A stretch of DNA of 64,000 nucleotides, from NCBI GenBank assembly GCA_029204225.1, contig CM055096.1:39406461-39470460 (forward strand), given 5' to 3'. Of the stretch, positions 21,421 through 33,390 are shown piece after piece. Origin of the DNA: Diphasiastrum complanatum (taxonomy: Eukaryota; Streptophyta; Lycopodiopsida; Lycopodiales; Lycopodiaceae). The notes under the pieces are model-generated. The model ran no database searches. It saw only the letters and a program-made list of their open reading frames with translations, and was not told where the DNA came from. Every line of letters starts with the position of its first letter. Position 1 is the stretch's first letter. A program made the translations under genes and the position numbers.

Positions 21421-23020
21421 CTTTTTTTAACAAACTTACGAGTTTTTTGATGTACTGCTTATGCGTAGATTCCTCACGATCTCAGGAAGAAGCTCAACTT
21501 CTAGAGTATCAAATGTGTTTTCATCAGCTACACTACTTCAGATCAAGCTTACAAGTTGTTCGATCTCATCGAGTCACTAGTCGAGATGTCATCTTCATCG
21601 AAGATCAATTTCAAGACTTCAAGGGAAAAGGCACAGCCCATCCAGCCGACTTGTCGGATTCTCTTGACATATTGAACTTTACAGTTCCTCAGTCAACTAT
21701 TTCCCTTGAAGAACAAAGCTCATATATTCTTGATGAACAACAAATCAATGACGAATCAGAAGATGATGATGTTGCAGTTTGGCAACTACAGTATGATGAA
21801 AATGATCGACTTTCTCTATTTTCCAGAAAATCATCAAGAGCTAGCAGACCACCTATTAGTTATATCAACAAGTCTACAGCCTACCTTGTTCACGAGCCGA
21901 TGAGTGTCAAAGAGGCACTCAGTCAGCCAGATTCAAATCTCTGGATAGAAGCTATGGACAAAGAGTATTCATCTCTTATCAAGAACCAGACATGGACGAT
22001 TGTCGAATTACCTACTAGCAGAAACGTAGTTGATTGCAAATGGATTCACAAATTCAAGTACAAAGTAGATGGAAGCATCGACAGAAGAAAAGCCCGACTT
22101 GTCGCCAGAGAGTTTTCTCAAGTATACAATGTCGATTACACTGAGACTTTCAGTCCAGTAGTCAAACATTCTTCTATTCGACTTTTATTATCATTTGTTG
22201 CCACAGTAGATTTGTAAGTACATCAAATGGATGTACAGACAACATATCCCAATGGAGTTACTGAAGAAGACATTTACATGGTGCAACTCGAAGGTTATAT
22301 TATCGAGGGTAAACACAATCATGTGTGTAAACTCCATAAGGCACTTTATGGCTTGAAGCAATCTGCTCGATCATGGTTTCAAAGGATCAATACTTTTCTT
22401 ATTGATCACGGCTACACACCTAGCTCTTCAGATTCAATTGTTTACTTCAAGACAGTGTAACAACCTTTTATCATTATCACTTTGTACGTGGATGATAGAT
22501 TGCTTTTCAGCAACAGTACCGATCTGATAAAAGAAGACAAGACAATGCTATCTTCTGAATTCGACATGACCGATCTGGGCGAAGCTCAGTTCTACCTTGG
22601 TATTCAAATCCACAGAGATAGAAATCGAAAGTTGATCTAAATCACTCAACAAAGGTACATCTACAATATGTTAGTCATATATAATCTAATTAATTGCAAG
22701 TTAGCTCTCTCACCAATGGAACCAAGTCTCAAATTGTCAAAGGACCAATGTCCTCAAACAATTCAAGAGAAGGAGCAGATGCGTGAGTATTCTTACCATT
22801 CTATCATAGGATCTCTTACGTGCACAATGATCTATACCAGGCCAGACATAGCTTTTGCAGTCAGCTCTCTTAGTCAGTATATGACCAACCCTGGTGTAGC
22901 ACATTCGAAGGCTCTTATCAGAGCCATGAGATATATTCGAGCTACTATGGACTTTTGCATTTGTTATGCATTAGGGCCCTTTTCGAACTCAAAAAAGGCC
23001 TCTTCCTTGCCTAAACAAGT
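21405..23020 (+). pseudogene. copia reverse transcriptase (family C)
   Basis: The linker region (TSRDVIFIEDQFQ) is followed by RT: SLIKNQTWTIVELP, VVDCKWIHKFKYK, KARLVAREFSQ and VDYTETFSPV. After a stop come DVQTTYPNG, CKLHKALYGLKQSARSWF, and the catalytic LYVDDRLL at about 22480. The sequence then runs through GSLTCTMIYTRPDIAFAVS before ending at about 23000. The aspartate pair of the polymerase site is retained. Stops at 22217, 22460 and 22640 rule out activity. Confidence 0.9.
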
Positions 23021-25070
23021 TTGATAATCTGGATTAATTCACTTGCTAATAGTCCTATGTGGCAGTTCACCTTGGGTTTAGCTTGAGTTAGAACCTAGTC
23101 ACATAGGTTGCACTTGAACCTAGTATATTAAATGAATAAAGAATTAAATTCAATGCGTGTAGAAATATTAGTTTATTTTTGAATTTGTGAAGGGTTAAAA
23201 AAATTTTGCACTTCATTCATATTTTTTTTAAGCTTGTTTTGAAGAAAAAAGAGGTTTCAAATTTTTTTACATTTCGTATTGAGATTTAGATTTTAAAAAA
23301 GGTACAAGCGGGGTCCCCCCCTTGTACCATAAAGAAAAAAAAAATGAAATGTAAGTGGTGGTACCCCCCGCTCCCCTCCACGCTCCCCTTGCACGGTCGC
23401 CCTTCCTTTGGCCGTGCAACTCCTCCCTTTTCGCAACCCACCCCAAGCCGCCAGCCACGTTCGCCGCCTAGCTCCCGAGAGGGCCCAAACATGAGCCCGC
23501 CAGCCAATCTCCTTCCAAAACTAAACGGGACATCATGAGAGAGCTGGTGGGGGAGCTGGGATCGTGAGAGAGCTGGGCATCGAACGGCGTGAGGGAGCTG
23601 GGACTGTGAAAGAGCTGGGCAGCGAACGAGGCTGGTATGATGAAATTTCAAGATAGATGCAAACATCCATTTTAAGTGAGCCAAATTAAATATTCTATAT
23701 CATTCTGCTCCCTTGTTTGCTTGAATGTGCATGCAAACGTAGATTTCAACAAAGCTCATATTTTAATGAAGCTTTGTGATCTTTCACAAAGAGTTGTCAT
23801 TGACTACTGATCTCTTATTACACATAAGTTCAATTTCACACAAATATCTTATACTTATAGTCTTATATAACCTGGGCAAAAAATGTAAAGTACATCCTCC
23901 ACAATAATCAATCAACCTATCTATCCGAGAGGATTGGCTCAATGTGTTAGCTTGATGTCTAAGATTTTTGGGTCCCAAGTTCAAGCCCCCTTTGGAAACC
24001 AAGATGCACAAGTTGGGATTGTGTCCATGTAGGTCTCAAATCTAGGCTAATTGTGGTGGGGTGGAGGGGGGAAATTCTTCGAGGTAGTTCGACCGAGGAA
24101 GGACCTTCGGCTAAGGGCGGTAGCTCGACGTGGAAGGCTCTTTCCACGGCGGAACGGCCGAGAACGTGACCTTCGTCGACGTAAAAATTTTTTTTTTCTT
24201 TTTTCTTTTTGTTGTAAATTTTTTTATATGTGTATTTCGAGCGGAAGGTGCATGTAAAAAAAGGTAAATTGTTTTACATGCATGCACCTTCGGATGCCAG
24301 AAGGTGCATGTAAAAAAACTTGAAAAAAGAAAGAGAGCCCCACAAATTTCGTGCTGAGAGGCGCCTCCTGTTTCTTTTGTAAAAAAAAAAAAACTGATTT
24401 TATGTGAAAGTGTGACCAACAAGGCATAGGCTTGAATCCTAACCGCTGTGTAATGACATCTTAAAGCTTGCTCCTCACTAGGCTTGGAATTTGACGTGCA
24501 CCCCTACCTTTCACCTCGATGGGCTTTTTTTTTTAATACCTTTCACATGACATGTATAATGCAAGAATACCTTTCAAATAGAATAAGCATGAACCTTTCA
24601 ATCACTTACACATATATTTGTGTTTTTAACTTTGTCATTCAAATAACATGCTTTTAAAGTTTTTGCCCTTTTTTTTAAAGGTAAACTAGCCTTTGACGTG
24701 CATTGCGGCTTGAAATGCCAAGCCAACTCCTCACTTGGCATTGCCCACATGGAGTTTTCAGGCTGTACATGTTGAGTATAACCACCAGTTGTGTAACTTT
24801 GTATACAATATTAAAAAAAGTGCGCATATTGTATAAAATAATGCTTTGTACATGTAGCTGCCATTGGCAACAACAACACACCTCAGGATCTGAGATTACT
24901 AAAATGCTGAAAAGAGGCTTTATGATCTGAAGGAAATCCAATCCTTGTTCAATCAAACAGACCACTCCAATATAAACAAATATAGCATCATAATTATTAT
25001 GAGTAAGGGTGATTTGTAATGCTTGGAGCTCCCATACTTGAGTGGAACGTGGGAGGATACGATGGCAATC
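23021..25070. other. intergenic region downstream of the GLR gene
   Basis: No gene. It contains a 29-bp palindrome (23299-23327, GGTACAAG...CTTGTACC), a pyrimidine-rich GC-rich block (23360-23540) and a hairpin at 24245-24290. Long T and A runs are frequent. The last 100 bp or more probably belong to the 3' untranslated region of the GLR transcript. Confidence 0.6.
24245..24290. repeat. short inverted repeat with a third direct copy
   Basis: AAGGTGCATGTAAAA (24245) pairs with TTTTACATGCATGCACCTT (24272-24290). A third copy of the first arm begins at 24301. It is probably the remnant of a foldback element. Confidence 0.8.
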
Positions 25071-25547
25071 TCATGAATCAGGGGGCGGCGATGGGCCGTG
25101 TGCTGGTGGGCGATCTGTTGGGACGTCGTGGTTTACTGTGGAGTCTGGAGGACTACCTACGCTGTCCTCCTGACGAAGCTTTTCGGAAGAAATAGCCAGC
25201 ACAGGAGGAGGATGATGATGGGACGACTCCTCTGGCTTCCTAAGGAATGGAAGCAATAATTTTAGAAAACTTGCATCTCTGGCGAGGAGAGATGGACGAT
25301 CTCGGGCACTTCGATAGTACTGTTTTAACATTCGTATGCAGTACCAAAAGCAGCAAACAAATAATGTTGCACCAGTGATCAGGAAGAGACCCCAAAATGC
25401 GTTGAGGCCTAGCTGAACGGGGCCTGTTTGACGGCAAACAGGTACACCAAGCCACTTGTCATGAAGTCGCTGCAATTCCCCATTTTCTGCTAGAGTCAAT
25501 ATTGCTGTGGACATGTCCGCAGTCAGCTGCGAACCTGTCGGAAAAGC
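25071..25547 (-). CDS. glutamate receptor-like channel, exon 5 (S2 end, M4, cytosolic tail)
   Basis: The exon starts after GGTGCAG (acceptor at 25548) in phase 0, so exon 4's GWGF continues as AFPTGSQLTADMSTAIL, the standard end of the plant GLR S2 lobe. ENGELQRLHDKWLG follows, then the fourth transmembrane segment (GLNAFWGLFLITGATLF, VCCFWYCIRM). The tail of about 90 residues is rich in Ser, Pro and His, ending with TGA at 25071-25073. GLRs are ligand-gated, mainly calcium-permeable cation channels of the plasma membrane or endomembranes. There are no breaks in this exon, consistent with a functional gene. Confidence 0.95.
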   Translation of the reverse strand, partial: AFPTGSQLTADMSTAILTLAENGELQRLHDKWLGVPVCRQTGPVQLGLNAFWGLFLITGATLFVCCFWYCIRMLKQYYRSARDRPSLLARDASFLKLLLPFLRKPEESSHHHPPPVLAISSEKLRQEDSVGSPPDSTVNHDVPTDRPPAHGPSPPPDS

Positions 25548-26440
25548 CTGCACCATGTCAACTGTTCTCAGCAACCTACAAATGTGTTTCGGAGATAGAT
25601 AAGTAGAGACAGTTGTATTTAACTTCACTTCAGCTGAGATCATATGCAGAATTTGAAAAGAAAATTTGCTTTAGACATCATGTTTTTCAATATCACCGAC
25701 CCCAAAATTGCAAGAGACGTTTCTGAAATCTATTTTTCCTAAGACGCTTGTCTGTTTAGGTTTTTTTTGGCTTCAGGCACGTACATAATTCATAGGTCAG
25801 TGTATGCTCTCTTGTAAAGAACGGGAAGAGTTTAATTTCTGGATAATCATGCGCTCCTCATAGTGTAATGATTTCATCACCAAGTTGGCTAAAAATTCTC
25901 AAATAGGCCTGAATATGCTTGATTAGTTGCCTTCTCTGTTTACAGATATGAATCTATGAGCCACAATGAATAGTATCTAGATAATGTCGCTATTGTGCAT
26001 CTTAATGTCGCACTTGATTAGAGCTTCAATGTTGTGCTCTACTTCCTGCAAAATTTAAAAAGCATATTATTTCACTTTAGGATTGTGTGCAAAAGGTAGC
26101 AAGGTGCCCTTATGGGAAACTATGTTAAATACATATTTCTAGTAGTTTTGACACATTTAATTTCTGTATTTACTTTGCTCTATAGAAGCTTCTATATATA
26201 TTTTAAATGTTTTAATTTGGAAGTGAATCTTGATTCTACCCCTTTCCATCAAATAAAATGGTAACCATACTACAGGCAAGCTCAGAAAAGGGTCGAGAGA
26301 TTCTGCAACAATAATAGAAGCTCAACTGAGAGCATGATCTACCTTAACTAATGTGGAGATCTTCAAAAGTCTCAACCACCACACAAAAAATTGCAATTGT
26401 TCAAGATCATGTGATTGTTTACTATATGTAAGTGATCCCA

Positions 26441-26509
<69 letters not shown>

Positions 26510-26748
26510 AAATAACTAGGTCATTGATCTGTTGTGTAACTTCTGGATCCCCTTGAGAAATCTTCAAAAGACATCAGTATTCCAGGACGGGGACTTCAGT
26601 TTAGGCGCAGTTTAATGCCGAATGCACACAATTAGGAGCTAATAATCCATACCAGTTTTAGATTGTTAGATATGTGAGCGGCTGCAAGCATTCAAAATAA
26701 AAAATACAGAAGCTCAGGTTACTAGCTCAGCTGGTTCGGACAACTTAC
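25548..26748 (-). other. GLR intron 4 (about 1.2 kb)
   Basis: GTAAGT donor after GGATTT and GTGCAG acceptor. It carries the GA microsatellite at 26447-26508. Nothing else is recognised. Confidence 0.9.
26447..26508. repeat. (GA)n microsatellite in GLR intron 4
   Basis: About 30 uninterrupted AG units on the plus strand (CT on the transcript). Confidence 0.98.
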
Positions 26749-27152
26749 AAATCCCCAACCACTTCTTTTGAACTCTTCACCAGCGATGATTGACTGGCAG
26801 TCTGATGATAGAAACAATTGGACATATGCAAGCTCGTCTACAATAGCCCCGACCCCTCCTGCGTTGGGACCCTTACGAAGAGCATCCGCATAGCTTGCAA
26901 AACTATCTAAGGGTACAAGTCTTTCTTTCCGAACATGTAACTGCAGTAAGTAATCCTCAACAAAAGATCCTGCTTGATAACCGATGGGGACAGAGCTTGC
27001 AACCAGCGCCTCAATTCCTTGGATGGTAGGCATGAGTTGTTGCAGTGTTAGAATTGATGTAAGGCTTGCAGTGTAACTGGACGTGATTATCAGGACGACA
27101 AACAGCCAGATGAGAAGCACAGTCTTTCCCAGAGTACTTTTTACATCCTGCC
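26749..27152 (-). CDS. glutamate receptor-like channel, exon 4 (M3 and S2)
   Basis: The exon begins after ATTGCAG (27153) or, 5 bp later, after GGGCAG, and encodes [17 protein letters not shown]. It covers the third transmembrane segment with the gating motif [11 protein letters not shown] (equivalent to animal SYTANLAAF), then the S2 lobe ([40 protein letters not shown]). The donor GTAAGT is at 26748. Phase analysis shows it cannot join exon 3 directly: exon 3 ends two bases into a codon, and neither acceptor restores the frame. The P-loop/M2 block that normally precedes M3 is also missing. An extra small exon is therefore required between the two. Confidence 0.95.
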
Positions 27153-27845
27153 CTGCAATATTTGCAATGAAGGGTTCCGATTCGTCAGTCATCATAACAA
27201 GGGCTAAATTAGTGACAACACACATGGATAATCCATTATTGCAGCATTCATGAAAAACATGAGTGCTTATTAAAGCTTGAATGTTACCGTAAGAATCATG
27301 TTAGCAATTTGGACACTGATGCTACTGGATGCTTGGCATATACATATTACATACCAATCATCGAGGACATTCTCCATGTTGAGGGTTTAACTCCATTGTA
27401 TGTATCAATTAGGTTATAGGCTAGTCATAGATATCATAAGCTCTATTGGACATCTCATGCTTTAACCCTAATATAGTGTATGTGAAACGTGTATGTGTGT
27501 GTAGTAGGTATATAAAGAGCAAGTTACAAGACAAATATTATGCACTCGGACATCCATTTAGACCATGCATTTGCACTTTAATTATATGTCATTTCAAGTA
27601 TATAGTTGTGCTTTTGGAAACTTTCATTCATTATATTACCTTTGCTGAAGACATTTATTGGCTACTAGAGGTGTGACACAAACCCTATCCCTCATGGGAC
27701 TATAAGCAGGCATGTTGGCCTCATTACTGGGGTCAACTGAGTCGCTGACGGATTGAAGTCTTGCTTGATCACTTAGCTTCAAAATAGCTTAGCTTATTCA
27801 TATTTAACTTAGATATGGCCTATCATGGATTGGTGCTTAGAAACC

Positions 27846-27974
27846 CGTTCCGACCCTTTTGGGCCAGAACGTATTGTACGTTCCGGAACGTACTGGATCG
27901 AAACCTTTTTAGACCGATCCTTTTGGGCCAGAACGTATTGTACGTTCTGGAACGTATTGGGTCGAAACCTTTTT
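27846..27974. repeat. 64-bp tandem repeat, two units
   Basis: The motif TTTTGGGCCAGAACGTATT recurs at 27857 and 27921. Each unit contains the internal inverted pair AACGTA / TACGTT and ends TCGAAACCTTTTTA. Confidence 0.95.
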
Positions 27975-29218
27975 ATTTAGATTTATACTGAGAAACTAAG
28001 TGGGTTTCCTTGTGACCATCTAGGCTATGGCATAAAAAGAATTGATAATATACTGCTAGCTTCTCCTGCAAAATATGATAATAGTATAGCTGCAAGTATT
28101 TCCTCTGTAATATGCTAAGTCCTTACCATTGTAAACATTTTGTTATATGTATGGGAGGATGTCAAATAATCAAGTTTAAACACATTTGTTGTAGGCCAAG
28201 GAGCTATCAAAGTCTCCACTCAAATCGATTTTATATCTATATTTATATTTTTTATTGTGCCAGAAGCAGTGTTGGGAAAAGCCGGCATAGTTCAAGAATG
28301 GAACCGACATCTTTTTCCAAAACCGACATGGCAAAAATTGTACAGGATTTTTTATGTCATAAATCTTGGGTCTTATAAGGGAAAACCGGCAAGTAAGAGC
28401 ATGTCACTCAATAGAGGCCGAAGAGCTTTTTTACATATCGGTTTTTGGATGGAAACCTCAAAAAGGTTTCCCGAACACTGTGCCAGAAGTGTTTGGAACA
28501 ATGACCACACCAGGTTGTATATAACAAGGTAGACAACCAGCGTGCTAACAACTCCATCCATACAGTTTTGAAATTTCTTGAGAGCTACCAGCCACCATCA
28601 TGAAGTAACTTTTAAGCATAACCCTCAGATGTCGACACAGCAGCAGGAACAAAACAATGTCTTGATTGTGTCCAGAACTCAGTTTACAAGCACTTAAGAC
28701 TGTTCTACAATGTCATTGACAAAAAAACTACACGATTTTATTGCTAATAGATTTTTTTGGATGCTAACATTATCAAAGGAGCAACAACGGTTACGAATTT
28801 CCTCGGTATTTAGATAATGTTTTACACAAGTTGAAGTCAGTATCGTTGTTTTACCTTCTTTTTCTTTTTATGGGTAAGTTCCGGAGCGGGTAGCTATGCA
28901 TTGGTGGATAACATTGTTTATCATTGTTCCTCAATGTTTCAACTTTCATTATACATTTGTAGTCTTCTGTCTCTATGTTATGTTGTCATATTTTGCTGCT
29001 GGATAATGGAGCACTTTCCAGGTCAGAAGACAGTACACTGCTACCTTTTCCAAGTATCACATTCTTTGGTGCAGTAGGCCCCACTTTTGTTGGGTCCAGT
29101 TTGTGGATTTTAGGAGAAACTTTATTTAGCTCTTAGTTTTTGCTCCAGTTTTTAGTAGAGGTGACTTTTGCTTTTAATACCATTCTCATCAATGTAACTG
29201 AAACACATAACGTATTAT
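27975..29218. other. intronic sequence without recognisable gene
   Basis: Short plus-strand frames at 28112-28532 show no domain. AT-rich. No repeat ends were recognised. Confidence 0.5.
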
Positions 29219-29365
29219 GGAAGGAGCCGGGCAGAGGCCATTCTGCCCGATAAAGATTTCCAGAATTTTTTTAGGCAAGGCCCGGTAAGGATTGCCTGGA
29301 GGGGCCTTGCCTAAAAAAATTATGGAAATCCTTAAGGGTAGAATGGCCTTTGCCCGGCTCCTTCC
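29219..29365. repeat. 147-bp near-palindrome (foldback element)
   Basis: The left arm GGAAGGAGCCGGGCAGAGGC reappears inverted at the right end (GCCCGGCTCCTTCC). Arms of about 60 bp each include TTTTTTTAGGCAAGGCC / GGCCTTGCCTAAAAAAA. It would fold into a long hairpin. Typical of a MITE or the collapsed ends of a larger transposon. Confidence 0.9.
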
Positions 29366-29396
29366 ATTGCGTAATGCATTTTTGGACCCTTTTTAA

Positions 29397-29510
29397 ACCA
29401 ATCCTTAGCTGCCACGTGGCAGGTGCAAGCAGAATCAGCACTAAAAATTTTTGAGACCAATCCGATGCTGTCACGTGGCAGACGCAGGCAGAATCTGCAC
29501 TAATTTTTTT
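29397..29510. repeat. 59-bp tandem repeat, two units
   Basis: Each unit starts ACCAATCC (29397, 29456), contains a CACGTGGCAG core and CAGAATC(A/T)GCACTAA. It lies next to the 147-bp palindrome and may belong to the same element. Confidence 0.9.
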
Positions 29511-29522
29511 CTTAAAAAAACA

Positions 29523-29572
29523 GGTGACTATTCTGCTTTTTAATCTGTTCAGAAATGGGCCGAATAGTCACC
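29523..29572. repeat. 50-bp hairpin
   Basis: GGTGACTATTC at 29523 is exactly inverted as GAATAGTCACC at 29562-29572. Confidence 0.9.
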
Positions 29573-32500
29573 AAGAATCCATTACTCTTTTGGAAGTTAA
29601 ACAACAAAAATAAGCTGGCGACTCGCGAGGTATATGCAATTGAGACACGTAACAACCTAGTGATTTTTTTACAGTGTATTTCTGTGAAACCTTAAAAGCC
29701 ACAATATCACACCTGCATTTATTATTTCAAGATTTGGAGAAGTAACAAATGTGCAATGCATTATTACTATTTTTAGACACAACCAAAAATGCATTACACT
29801 TTGTAAGGTACTTTTATTATTATTAGAAAATATTTTTTAAAAACCTGAAATCATAAATTTACTATTTCTAGTAAATCGCGGGTTATTTTTAGCAAAAAAA
29901 AAAAGGAAAAAAAATCAATGATTGTCACGGCAGGGGAAGCCCCCGCCCGGGGGCCTTACCCTATACATACCTATGGATGACAGACTGACACACATGTTTA
30001 TGGGTGAGGTTAGACTCTGCATTTTCAGTTTATGTCATTGGTCTACAATTTGCAATCCTATTATGGTTTTAGGTAGTAATGTATCTAGCCCTACAGTCAG
30101 GCTTGTTTCTCTAACATTATTGTTTTTACATCCTCCATTGAGAAACTTTCTATTGATCATGTTAATAGGTATTTGTGTGGGGCAACAATGAGTCAACGTG
30201 AGTCAACTAATTCTAAGCTTGGGCACTTGGGCCCATCATTTGTCATATGGCATCTATTGAAGAGGCATTTATCCGTTATTTGGCTATTATTGAGTGTGAG
30301 CAATACAACAGAGACCCTCATTATGAATAGGCCTATTGGTTTGATTCTGAGTGGTTGATTGTAAGCTACTTGATTCATTTAAATTACCTAGTTCCTGAGC
30401 AACTTAGTCATGTTGATTCAATCAAATACAATAAGTCAACAATGGATATATGTTAGACTCTTAGGGTTAATGAGTTAATACAACTAATTTTGGGGTAACC
30501 TAGATAAATCAGAGCTCGTTGATTGTATAACTGTAATCTGTGACCTATATAAGGGAGATTCAATAGTAGGAGTTTGATGTTGCCTAATGGGACTGGAGAG
30601 ACTTGAGGTTGAAGCTAAAATTTTCATTGATAAAAAAGGGGAACAACACTTTTTATGGGACATCAAAATATAAGAGGCGGCTACTTGGAGGCTTCCATTA
30701 GGGTGAGCACAACCACTCTTGCACACTATATATACATAGTTCTTCTAGTTGGAAGGAATTTCTAGAGGAACCTAAGTTCTAAAGCTGTTCAAACTTCACA
30801 ATAATGCCAAAGATAAGTGGCAGTTGGAGATTGTAGAGAGCTTGCTAGCCCCTTGCAAATGGTGTGTGCAATTTCTCCTCATTCTGAAAGATTGTCTATC
30901 GTTCAATCTGCATAGCAAATTATTGTGCTTCATCTGACTTGGGGGAGAGCATCAAGGTACAATAACTCGCTTTGACATTCATGGCTGGGTGGTGAACTAG
31001 TGTCTATTCAATTTATTTGTTTTCCAACTAGAAGTTAATAAATTTGGGTATCGATTAGGTAAGGACATTCTCTGGAGGGTTGTAACAAAATCATTTGTTG
31101 CCCATTATAGTTCTTGATCTTTACATTTTCAGTCTTCTCTATCTTTTATTTGTTGCGTACATTTTCCTCAAAATTGAACTTACTATGCATTTGCAATCTT
31201 CTTTATCTTTGATCTTTTTGATATTATCCTTGTTATTGAACTTGTGTCTTATAATGGTAGAGTTTCTGCTATAGCACATATTTTCATACATATTTGAAGG
31301 TCTGACAAAAAAAACATACAACACTAGATTGATTTACTTATGTATATTTATTTATCAAATTTACAATCAGGGTTGAATTGTTTATTATCTCATTCCTAAC
31401 AAATTCATACATTATAGAATATTGGTCCCAGTTCTTCAACGTGAATTTTTTTCTTAATATTGCAACATCTTGAGCTTCTAGGTACCCTAACTATCTTGTA
31501 GACAAGCAAGAGCAAATTCAACTTACTTTGCGAGAGAACGAGTGTTGAGACGATGAAGCTGCACAATTGACCAACACAATTATATTAGTAAAAAAGTGTA
31601 ATAGAATCTCACAATTGAAATTCTACGCAAAGCACTTTATAGAGAACTTAAGCACAATATTTGTCTCTGTTAAATAATATTTCAATCCTTGGGTTAGAGT
31701 TGGATCCCAAGTTGTTGAATCAGAGTTAGATTCATGAAAAAAAAAGGTGGTAAAAAAGTTCTCGTACATATTTATTAGGGCAAAAAAAGATTGTTGGTTC
31801 ATACTACATAAAAGAGGAAGTTTTTCATCGACATAATGCATACTTCAGTTATTAAAGCCTTGATTCTTTACGACCCATACATGTATATCATTGAAAATAT
31901 AGTCAATCGTGATTTATCATACCTCTAGACTCCAAACAAGTAATAAATATACAAGTTGTGCAACATTGAACACTTGGAGTTTGGGGTTTAGGTTTAAAAT
32001 TCCAAGTTGCAAAGATGTGTATAGCAAAAGTGGTGTGGGAGCTTAGAATGGTGAAAGGGATAGAAGTTAGTAAATTGCTACTTACAATCCCAATAAAACA
32101 TACTGATACATGGAGCATATAAATTGTTACAACCCCATTAAAGCATAATGAAACGTGGAGCATAGTATTTGTATGTTGTGAAAAGAATGGCTTCATAGTT
32201 TGGAAGCTGTTTACAAAAACTTGAAAACAGCTTAATAGGAAAACATGGGGCAATTTTGCTGTATTTACATATTCACGATGCAAAGAGCAAGTGTCACCTT
32301 TTGGATAGCTAGGTTACTCCCACAACTATGCATGTAGTGAAAGCATGTTGTGTTGGGATTACACTATATAACTAGATTAGCATTTCACATCTACATGTGT
32401 CTATGTTGTCGGAGATTATACATGGCAAGCCCTATGTTCCTCACCAGATTATTGATCTTGTGCTATTTGCTATTTCTCCCATAAAGTTGGAGGCAACGTT

Positions 32501-32999
32501 CAGGTTAATCACCACATGCAAAGATCCACAACATTTGGAGACTCTAATATCATTATTATCCCATAAAGAGGTTAGTAGGCCTACTTCCACCTATAAATCA
32601 GTTATGATTATTGGGGGTTGCGGCCCTCATGGATTTAAGGTCATAATTAATGGTTGGAGGCCTAAAACTTAAGATGGTAGATTTGTATGGGTCTAATAGT
32701 GACTCATAGGAGAAGTGGATGAGTGGCCCAATTAGGGTGCTAATTTGTCCAATGAGGTGTCACAGTGCACTACTAGCAATGCACGAGCCTTGGAGGATTT
32801 AAGTATACCCATAAGGCTCTCACTAGCCAACTCCTTTTTTCTTTTGTAGAATGCTTGAACTTTCTACCATGGCTATTGAAAGTATGGACTTCAAAGTTTG
32901 GGAACAGGAGTTGCTCCAACCATAGACCATAAATTCCAACGTGTATAGCTTTCTATGGGATGATATCAGTTTGGACTGTACAGTTGACTCCAAGCAGCT
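29573..32999. other. intronic sequence without recognisable gene
   Basis: About 3.4 kb of AT-rich DNA with many poly-A and poly-T runs. The open frames are short and unlike any family I know. The frame at 32397-32672 is slightly longer (91 codons) but has no domain signature. Confidence 0.5.
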
Positions 33000-33347
33000 T
33001 TGGAGTGGGATAGCGAAGATGAACTTTCATTCTTAAAATCCCTATATAAACAAAAATTAATCCAAAAAATAAATGTAGATTGTGAATACGAAGAAGGATG
33101 TAGATCTCATTATGACATAGGGAGTCCATTTATGGATATAAACATCATTGATGAACGCATCCTGGATGAACTAGCCACAGTAGTACCAGTGAGAAAAGCT
33201 ATATATATGTATTATAATCCCGCAAAACTAAGTGAGCCTAGGCGCATGAGAGCATTAATAACAAATTTTGTTGGTGGACTGTATTGGAGTAAACAATTGA
33301 CTTGGGGATATGTACACCCAGCCAACCGATTACCTACTAACAATCTC

Positions 33348-33390
<43 letters not shown>

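Larger units (their letters stand above)
19890..23020 (+). mobile_element. Ty1/copia retrotransposon, family C, truncated at both ends
   Basis: Domain order is normal: gag, CCHC knuckle, protease, integrase, RT. The copy begins inside gag and ends at the RT/RNase H junction near 23000, with no RNase H or 3' LTR. It is closely related to the minus-strand copy at 55587-58480, as RT stretches such as EEDIYMVQ and GYIIEGKHNHVCKLHKALY are shared. Stops are scattered through integrase and RT. Confidence 0.9.

Noticed and set aside
23286-23684. Minus-strand 132-codon frame in the GC-rich block
   Set aside because: Low complexity and repeated short phrases; no domain and no splice or promoter context.
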